In this document: positions 57,348-64,000 of the stretch, in pieces | How positions within the stretch are numbered: the first letter of the stretch is position 1 | How the letters are laid out: every line of letters starts with the position of its first letter | Assembly: GCF_000423765.1 (NCBI RefSeq) | Contig: NZ_AUIP01000009.1 | Coordinates: 49,121-113,120 of the forward strand | Direction: 5' to 3' | DNA from: Streptococcus porci DSM 23759 | Lineage (GTDB): Bacteria > Bacillota > Bacilli > Lactobacillales > Streptococcaceae | DNA length: 64,000 nt | Program-made: the position numbers and the translations under genes | Notes under the pieces: generated by a model | Databases searched by the model: none | Told to the model about the DNA's origin: nothing | Seen by the model: only the letters and a program-made list of their open reading frames with translations

Positions 57348-57365
57348 GTACTATAATTATAATAC
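57348..57365. promoter_or_regulatory. operator-like palindrome over the ytrA-type -10
   Basis: GTACTATAATTATAATAC, an inverted repeat with one mismatched pair. It covers the minus-strand -10 TATTAT. Confidence 0.6.
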
Positions 57366-57387
57366 GTAAAGCGCAAGCTTTTGTCAA
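57359..57387 (-). promoter_or_regulatory. promoter of the ytrA-type operon
   Basis: Consensus TTGACA (57382-57387), 17-base spacer, TATTAT (57359-57364), minus strand. Confidence 0.75.
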
Positions 57388-57486
57388 ATATAATCTACGG
57401 AAAGCTAGGGATATCTTGGGCAGGAAGCTAAGGCTTTATGAGGGGGCTACTTTATAGTATAATAACAATAAAAAAAGGAGGTTGGT

Positions 57487-60400
57487 ATGTTTGTTCCTTT
57501 AGACACTAAGACCGTTTATAGCTTTTTGGATAGTTTGGTTGATCTGCCAACCTACATTAGTACAGCCAAGGATTTGGGATACACTCACATCGGTATCATG
57601 GATAGAGATAGTCTTTATGGAGGGTATTCCTTTATCCAGCAAGCAAAAAAAGCGGAGTTGACGCCGATTTTGGGCTTGGAGTTATCGGTGACAATAGCAG
57701 ATCAGAAGTTGTTGCTCAAGTTAGTGGCCCAAAATACTGACGGTTATCATAGTCTTTTGAAAATATCCAGCCAGCGCATGATGGGAAAGACTGATTGGGC
57801 GGTTTTTTTGGAGCTTTTAAAAGGCGTTCTGGTAATCTTGCCAGCGGAGTTTGTGGATTTTGGAAATCAATTAAACTGTGATTATGTCATCGGGGTGACG
57901 GTGGACAGTCCGAAAATTAACTATACCAAGCCCTTGGTTCCCCTTCACACCGTTCGCTATTTTTCAAATGAAGATCGTGAAACCGTGCAAGTTTTGCATG
58001 CTATCCGAGAGAATGTGACCTTAAAAGATGTGGAACCACCCAATGCCAACCAGCTCCTATATTCAGTAGAGACCATGGATACGGTATTTGCAGAGCGCTT
58101 TCCTGAGGCTTTGGAAAACTTGGCAGAGCTCGTTAAGGATATCACTTATGATTTTGATACAGCCTTAAAGTTGCCACGCTTTAACCGTGAAAAAGAAGCC
58201 GTGCAAGAGCTCCGTGAAAGAGCTGAGGATGGTTTATCTAAGAAGGGGTTGCTAACACCGCCTTATCAAGAAAGACTTGAAAAAGAATTATCCGTCATTC
58301 ATAAGATGGGCTTTGATGATTATTTCTTGATTGTTTGGGATTTGCTACGATTTGGACGCAGTAAAGGCTATTATATGGGGATGGGACGTGGATCTGCAGC
58401 AGGAAGCTTGGTCTCTTTTGCTCTGGACATCACGGGTATTGACCCTGTCAAAAATAACCTGCTCTTTGAGCGATTTCTAAATGAAGAGCGTTACTCGATG
58501 CCTGATATTGATATTGATCTTCCTGATATCTACCGTTCAGAGTTTCTGCATTATGTGCGTGACCGTTATGGCAGTCAGCATTCGGCACAGATTGTGACAT
58601 TCTCGACCTTTGGAGCTAAGCAGGCAATTCGTGATGTGTTCAAACGCTTTGGTGTACCTGAATATGAGTTGTCCAATTTGACTAAAAAGATTGGTTTTAG
58701 AGACACGCTCAGCTCGGTTTATGAGAAAAATATGTCCTTTAGACAGCTAATCAACAGCAAGGCTGAATATGTCAAAGGCTTTGCTATTGCCAAAAAAATT
58801 GAAGGTCAACCACGCCAAACCTCTATTCACGCAGCTGGGATTGTTATGAGCGATGATGATTTGACAGATCACATTCCTCTTAAATCGGGCGAGGATATGA
58901 TGATTACCCAGTATGATGCCCCTTGTGTGGAGGCCAATGGTCTGCTTAAAATGGATTTTTTAGGTCTTAGAAACCTGACCTTTGTCCAAAAAATGCAGGA
59001 AAAGGTACTTGCGGATTATGGCAGGACTATTGACATCAAGTCTATTGATCTGGAAGATGAAGAGACCTTAAAACTCTTTGCTAGTGGTCGCACTAAAGGC
59101 ATTTTCCAGTTTGAACAGTCTGGCGCCATTTCCCTGCTCAAACGGGTTAAGCCCGAACGTTTTGAAGAAGTGGTTGCTACGACCAGTCTTAATCGTCCCG
59201 GTGCTAGCGATTATATTGATAATTTTATTAAACGGAAATTTGGTCGTGAGAAAGTTGACTTAATTGATCCTATTGTGGCTCCGATTTTAGAACCGACTTA
59301 TGGCATCATGCTCTATCAGGAGCAGGTTATGCAGATTGCTCAGGTCTATGCTGGTTTTACGCTTGGTAAAGCCGACTTACTGCGTCGCGCCATGTCTAAA
59401 AAGGATAAGGGAGAAATGCAACGTATGGAAGTTGATTTTCTGGCAGGTGCAGCAGCTCTTGGCAGACCAGAAAGCGTTGCTCGAGACCTCTTTGAGCGCA
59501 TGGCAAAATTTGCTGGCTATGGTTTCAATAGAAGTCACGCCTATGCATACTCAGCGCTGGCTTTTCAACTAGCTTACTTTAAGGTTCACTACCCAGATGC
59601 TTTTTACGATGTTATGCTGAATTTTTCTAGTAGTGATTATATCACAGATGCCCTGCAAGCTGATTTCAAACTCGGCAAGTTGCGTCTAAACTCTGCTCCT
59701 TACCACGATAAAATTTCTGAGGATAAGATTATTCTAGGTCTCAAGACAATCAAGGGGTTACCCCGAGATTTAGGGCTTTGGATTGTGGAAAATCGGCCTT
59801 ATCTGAGTATTGAAAATTTTTTGGAAAAATTGCCAATTAAGTACCAAAAAACGGAAATTCTCATACCTTTAGTTCGAATTGGACTTTTTGATGACTTTGA
59901 AGCCAACCGTCGTAAGGTGGAAGTCAATCTTGAGCATCTCTTTACCTTTGTCAATGAATTGGGAAGCCTTTTTGCTGACTCAGCTTACTCTTGGCTAGAG
60001 GCTGAGGACTATACTGCGGCTGAGAAATACCGAATGGAGCAGGGGTTGCTAGGAGTGGGAATAAGCCCACATCCGCTTGAAGGGCTGTATCAGGAGCTAG
60101 CAGGAAACTTTACTCCCATTGAGCAGCTGATCCCCGATAGTGAAGCAACTGTTCTTGGCCAGATTGACAGCATTCGTATCATCCGAACCAAGAGCAAGGG
60201 TGAGCAGATGGCCTTTCTTTCGGTCAGCGACACTCACCATCGGCTTGATATTACTCTTTTTCCAGAAGTTTATGGGAAATGGCAGAGCCAGTTGAGTGAG
60301 GGTGCTATTTACCTTTTCAAAGGGCGCACGCAGATGCGCGAAGACAAACTTCAAATGGTTTTACAGACTGTTCTTCCAGCAAGTACTGAGAAATGCTGGC

Positions 60401-60591
60401 TTCAAATTGCTAATCACGACCATGACAAGGAAATTTCTGAAATTCTTGGCAGGTATCAGGGAAGTTTACCAGTTATTCTTCACTATGTTGATAGCAAGAA
60501 AACGCTACAAAATAAGACTCACCGTGTCCAAAAATCGAAGGATTTGATAGAAGAACTCGAACCTTATGTTATGAAAACGATTTTTCGTTAA
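57487..60591 (+). CDS. dnaE: DNA polymerase III subunit alpha, DnaE type
   Basis: The Gram-positive DnaE polymerase (1034 residues), thought to extend RNA primers before PolC. An N-terminal PHP domain (about 1-200) is followed by the polymerase core with GRGSAAGSLVSF, PDIDIDLPD (catalytic acidic residues) and YQEQVMQIA, a helix-hairpin-helix region, and a C-terminal OB fold. AAAGGAGG precedes the ATG; TATAAT about 30 bases upstream is its likely -10. Confidence 0.95.
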   Translation: MFVPLDTKTVYSFLDSLVDLPTYISTAKDLGYTHIGIMDRDSLYGGYSFIQQAKKAELTPILGLELSVTIADQKLLLKLVAQNTDGYHSLLKISSQRMMGKTDWAVFLELLKGVLVILPAEFVDFGNQLNCDYVIGVTVDSPKINYTKPLVPLHTVRYFSNEDRETVQVLHAIRENVTLKDVEPPNANQLLYSVETMDTVFAERFPEALENLAELVKDITYDFDTALKLPRFNREKEAVQELRERAEDGLSKKGLLTPPYQERLEKELSVIHKMGFDDYFLIVWDLLRFGRSKGYYMGMGRGSAAGSLVSFALDITGIDPVKNNLLFERFLNEERYSMPDIDIDLPDIYRSEFLHYVRDRYGSQHSAQIVTFSTFGAKQAIRDVFKRFGVPEYELSNLTKKIGFRDTLSSVYEKNMSFRQLINSKAEYVKGFAIAKKIEGQPRQTSIHAAGIVMSDDDLTDHIPLKSGEDMMITQYDAPCVEANGLLKMDFLGLRNLTFVQKMQEKVLADYGRTIDIKSIDLEDEETLKLFASGRTKGIFQFEQSGAISLLKRVKPERFEEVVATTSLNRPGASDYIDNFIKRKFGREKVDLIDPIVAPILEPTYGIMLYQEQVMQIAQVYAGFTLGKADLLRRAMSKKDKGEMQRMEVDFLAGAAALGRPESVARDLFERMAKFAGYGFNRSHAYAYSALAFQLAYFKVHYPDAFYDVMLNFSSSDYITDALQADFKLGKLRLNSAPYHDKISEDKIILGLKTIKGLPRDLGLWIVENRPYLSIENFLEKLPIKYQKTEILIPLVRIGLFDDFEANRRKVEVNLEHLFTFVNELGSLFADSAYSWLEAEDYTAAEKYRMEQGLLGVGISPHPLEGLYQELAGNFTPIEQLIPDSEATVLGQIDSIRIIRTKSKGEQMAFLSVSDTHHRLDITLFPEVYGKWQSQLSEGAIYLFKGRTQMREDKLQMVLQTVLPASTEKCWLQIANHDHDKEISEILGRYQGSLPVILHYVDSKKTLQNKTHRVQKSKDLIEELEPYVMKTIFR

Positions 60592-60627
60592 AATCTAGCA
60601 GAAAAAAGAGCAATTTAAAAACAACTA

Positions 60628-60636
60628 TGGTATAAT
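60628..60636 (+). promoter_or_regulatory. pfkA extended -10
   Basis: TGGTATAAT (TATAAT 60631-60636), no clear -35. Confidence 0.65.
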
Positions 60637-60647
60637 AGTGAAGTTAG

Positions 60648-61685
<1,038 letters not shown>

Positions 61686-61746
61686 GGTATATTAACTAGT
61701 TAATTCTGCCGATAATCGGCAATTAAAAAAATAGGAGTTTCTTACA

Positions 61747-63252
61747 ATGAATAAACGTGTAAAAATCGTTGCAACCCTTGGACCTGCGGTAGAATTCCGT
61801 GGTGGTAAAAAATTCGGAGAACCAGGTTACTGGGGCGAAGAACTTGATGTTGAAGCATCAGCACAGAAAATTGCTGAGCTGATTAAAGAAGGTGCAAATG
61901 TTTTCCGTTTCAACTTCTCACATGGTGACCACGCAGAGCAAGGTGCTCGTATGGCTACTGTACGCCGTGCAGAAGAAATCGCTGGTCAAAAAGTAGGTTT
62001 CCTTCTGGACACCAAAGGTCCTGAAATCCGTACAGAATTGTTCGAATCAGGCGAAGGTGAATACTCATACAAGACTGGTGAAGTTATTCGTGTTGCAACT
62101 AAACAAGGTATCAAATCAACTCGCGACCTTATCGCTTTGAATGTTGCTGGCGCCCTTGATATCTTCGATGACGTTGAAGTTGGTAAACAAGTTCTTGTCG
62201 ATGACGGTAAACTTGGTCTTCGCGTTATTGAAAAAGACGCTGAAAAACGTGAATTTGTTGTTGAAGTTGAAAACGACGGTGTCATTGCTAAACAAAAAGG
62301 TGTAAATATCCCTTACACTAAAATTCCTTTCCCAGCTCTTGCTGAACGCGATGATTCAGATATTCGTTTTGGTCTGGAGCAAGGTCTTAACTTTATCGCT
62401 ATCTCATTTGTACGTACAGCTAATGACGTGGAATCAGTACGTAACATTCTGCGTGAAACTGGTAACGAGCACGTTCAACTTTTCTCAAAAATTGAAAACC
62501 AACAAGGTATTGACAACATTGATGAAATCATCGAAGCTTCAGATGGTATCATGATTGCTCGTGGTGACATGGGTATCGAAGTACCATTTGAAATGGTTCC
62601 AGTTTACCAAAAAATGATCATCACTAAAGTGAATGCAGCTGGTAAAGCAGTTATCACAGCAACAAACATGCTTGAAACAATGACTGATAAACCACGTGCA
62701 ACTCGTTCAGAAATCTCTGATGTTTTCAATGCTGTTATTGATGGTACGGACGCAACAATGCTTTCTGGTGAGTCAGCGAACGGTAAATACCCAGTTGAGT
62801 CAGTACGTACAATGGCAACTACAAGCAAAAACGCTCAAACTCTCCTTAACGAGTACGGACGTTTGAACTCAGATAAATTCCCGCGTGCAACGAAAACGGA
62901 AGTTGTTGCTTCTGCTGTTAAAGACGCAACAAAATCAATGGATATCAAGTTAGTTGTTACTGTGACTGAAACTGGTTTCTCTGCGCGCCAAATCTCTAAA
63001 TACCGTCCAGACGCAGACATCTTGGCTGTTACTTTCACTGAAAAAGTTCAAAAATCACTTATGATTAACTGGGGTGTTATCCCAGTTGTGACTGAAAAAC
63101 CTGCATCTACAGATGACATGTTTGAATTGGCTGAACGCGTTGCCCTTGAGCAAGGTCTTGTTGAGTCAGGTGACAACATCGTTATCGTTGCTGGTGTTCC
63201 GGTTGGTGTATCAGGTTCAACAAACACAATGCGTATCCGCACTGTAAAATAA
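61747..63252 (+). CDS. pyk: pyruvate kinase
   Basis: Converts PEP and ADP to pyruvate and ATP. The 501-residue protein has FRFNFSHGDH, LLDTKGPEIRT, the active-site FSKIENQQGI, MIARGDMGIEVP and a TATNMLETM segment; the C-terminal allosteric domain ends TNTMRI. It has the streptococcal insertion near the N-terminus (GGKKFGEPGYWGEELD). Strongly biased codon use indicates high expression. A terminator follows. Confidence 0.98.
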   Translation: MNKRVKIVATLGPAVEFRGGKKFGEPGYWGEELDVEASAQKIAELIKEGANVFRFNFSHGDHAEQGARMATVRRAEEIAGQKVGFLLDTKGPEIRTELFESGEGEYSYKTGEVIRVATKQGIKSTRDLIALNVAGALDIFDDVEVGKQVLVDDGKLGLRVIEKDAEKREFVVEVENDGVIAKQKGVNIPYTKIPFPALAERDDSDIRFGLEQGLNFIAISFVRTANDVESVRNILRETGNEHVQLFSKIENQQGIDNIDEIIEASDGIMIARGDMGIEVPFEMVPVYQKMIITKVNAAGKAVITATNMLETMTDKPRATRSEISDVFNAVIDGTDATMLSGESANGKYPVESVRTMATTSKNAQTLLNEYGRLNSDKFPRATKTEVVASAVKDATKSMDIKLVVTVTETGFSARQISKYRPDADILAVTFTEKVQKSLMINWGVIPVVTEKPASTDDMFELAERVALEQGLVESGDNIVIVAGVPVGVSGSTNTMRIRTVK

Positions 63253-63311
63253 TCAGATAGTCTATTTGACTATCTAGAGCTACAAAGTTCTTGTTACAAG
63301 ACCAGTAGTTG

Positions 63312-63345
63312 AGAAGACTGAAGAAAACTTCGGTCTTCTTTTTTA
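63312..63345 (+). terminator. pfkA-pyk terminator
   Basis: GAAGACTGAAG-AAAA-CTTCGGTCTTC followed by TTTTTT. Confidence 0.9.
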
Positions 63346-63410
63346 TATTAATAGATAAAATTATGGGTCTATCAATCATTAAATAATCATTATCAGCTTT
63401 AATGTTGGAA

Positions 63411-63541
63411 TATATAGTAGAGTGAATTAGAAACAGGACATATCTAGGTTTGTCAATTTGAGAACTCTAGAGTTATTTTAGGAGTGGGTTATTAACACTA
63501 TAACTCAAAATTGTCCTTTTCCTAATTCAAACTATTATATT
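63411..63541. repeat. MITE-like element C
   Basis: About 130 bases with long imperfect terminal inverted repeats of about 30 bases (left 63411-63440, right 63512-63541; roughly 24 of 30 positions match), including GAATTAG/CTAATTC and AGGACA/TGTCCT. No coding frame. Flanking TA-rich bases would fit a TA target site. Confidence 0.7.
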
Positions 63542-63573
63542 ATCAGACAAGCAAAGAAGAAATTTTTTCCCGC

Positions 63574-64000
63574 GTTGTAAAATGAAGTGCAACAAAAAAG
63601 ACATGTTCGTCTGATATACTAGAATTCCCAAACTCAGTATAGAAAGCAGATGAACATGTCCAACACTCATTCTACCAAAAAATCATCCTATTCTCATCTC
63701 ACAGCAACAGAACGTGGTGAAATTGCTGCTTATCTTAAAGTAGGAAAGAAACCAGTTGAGATTGCTCGGTTCTTGGGTCGTCACCGTTCTACAATTTGTC
63801 GAGAAATCAAACGTGGTTCAGTCAATCAGGTACAGGATAAAAATGGGAAACGAACCTATTTCAGCGCCTATTTCGCTGATAGTGGACAACGTGTCTATGA
63901 AACCAATCGATCTGCCTAAGATGGTTAGTATCAGAAAACGTTCTAAGAAAGTCACGAAGACGAATCGGAAGACTTTGGGTAAGTCTATCGAAGAACGTCC
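63574..64000 (+). mobile_element. IS30-family insertion sequence, damaged and cut by the window edge
   Basis: The transposase remnant begins at 63650. A candidate left terminal repeat is GTTGTAAAATGAAGTGCAAC at 63574-63593; the right end is outside the window. The terminal repeat assignment is tentative. Confidence 0.6.
63650..64000 (+). pseudogene. IS30-family transposase with internal deletion, partial
   Basis: The N-terminal part encodes LTATERGEIAAYLKVGKKPV and FLGRHRSTICREIKRGS, the helix-turn-helix of IS30 transposases. After VYETNR the frame changes and a stop follows at 63917-63919. A shifted frame resumes with DLP-type residues, KMVSIRKRSKKV and GKSIEERP, which in intact IS30 proteins lie about 70 residues later, just before the DDE domain. 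An internal out-of-frame deletion has therefore inactivated this copy. Confidence 0.8.

Overview
This is a low-GC Gram-positive chromosome segment from a Streptococcus. The evidence is the streptococcal gene complement and order: mapZ beside an RNA methyltransferase gene, luxS, rny-gmk-rpoZ-priA-fmt-rsmB-pppL-stkP, liaFSR, a fused HAD/cyclophilin gene, comFA-comFC-hpf, gyrB-ezrA, eno, and dnaE-pfkA-pyk. Extended -10 promoters (TGnTATAAT) and T-rich intrinsic terminators fit as well. The order resembles the S. suis and S. mutans type more than the pneumococcal one, but I cannot name the species. No prophage, integrative element or CRISPR array is visible. Accessory DNA is limited to small intergenic repeats, a few decayed genes and a damaged IS30-family insertion sequence at the right edge.

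Layout. 1-3.6 kb: end of an rRNA methyltransferase gene, mapZ, a TetR regulator and luxS. 3.7-17.1 kb: a long plus-strand block for RNA turnover (rny), nucleotide metabolism (gmk), transcription and replication (rpoZ, priA), translation initiation and rRNA methylation (fmt, rsmB), Ser/Thr phospho-signalling (pppL-stkP), the envelope-stress system liaFSR, and maf. 17.1-19.3 kb: an rgg-type regulator followed by an MFS exporter. 19.4-26.7 kb: HAD/PPIase, S1-domain protein, cysK, an acetyltransferase, yigZ, the competence genes comFA-comFC, hpf and rplS. 26.8-34.5 kb: tRNA-Arg, an intergenic repeat, a YjbR-EVE protein, asnA, pepS, obgE, two very small genes and an ABC-F ATPase. 34.9-44 kb: rpmE2, pde2, two enzymes of accessory type, add, flavodoxin, two CLC transporters flanking chorismate mutase, and rodA. 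44-50.5 kb: HAD hydrolase, gyrB, ezrA, decayed DNA, a DUF1694 protein and eno. 50.6-57.1 kb: a RelB-like remnant, feoA-feoB with a Cys-rich partner, a CNNM/CorC protein and a YtrA-type regulator with its ABC transporter. 57.5-64 kb: dnaE, pfkA, pyk and the IS30 remnant.

How the genes connect. Several neighbours are functional units: phosphatase/kinase pppL-stkP, liaFSR envelope sensing, the ComX-dependent comFA-comFC DNA-uptake pair, ferrous iron uptake feoA-feoB, and glycolytic pfkA-pyk beside dnaE.

Most interesting signals. (1) The minus-strand ABC-F gene at 33.0-34.5 kb has a consensus promoter, a three-codon leader ORF with a strong ribosome binding site, two tandem intrinsic terminators, and an upstream segment complementary to the loop of the second terminator. 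This is the layout of ribosome-mediated attenuation seen for antibiotic-protective ABC-F genes. The ABC-F gene also has no ATG, GTG or TTG at the expected start and appears to use ATT. (2) At least four genes (yigZ, comFA, rgg and the HAD gene before gyrB) have a -10 or cin-box only 6-7 bases from the start codon and no Shine-Dalgarno sequence, which predicts leaderless mRNAs. (3) The second CLC protein has the sequence hallmarks of fluoride/proton antiporters. (4) StkP ends in four 7-residue repeats encoded by perfect 21-base units. (5) Two unexplained structured non-coding stretches lie before and after obgE.
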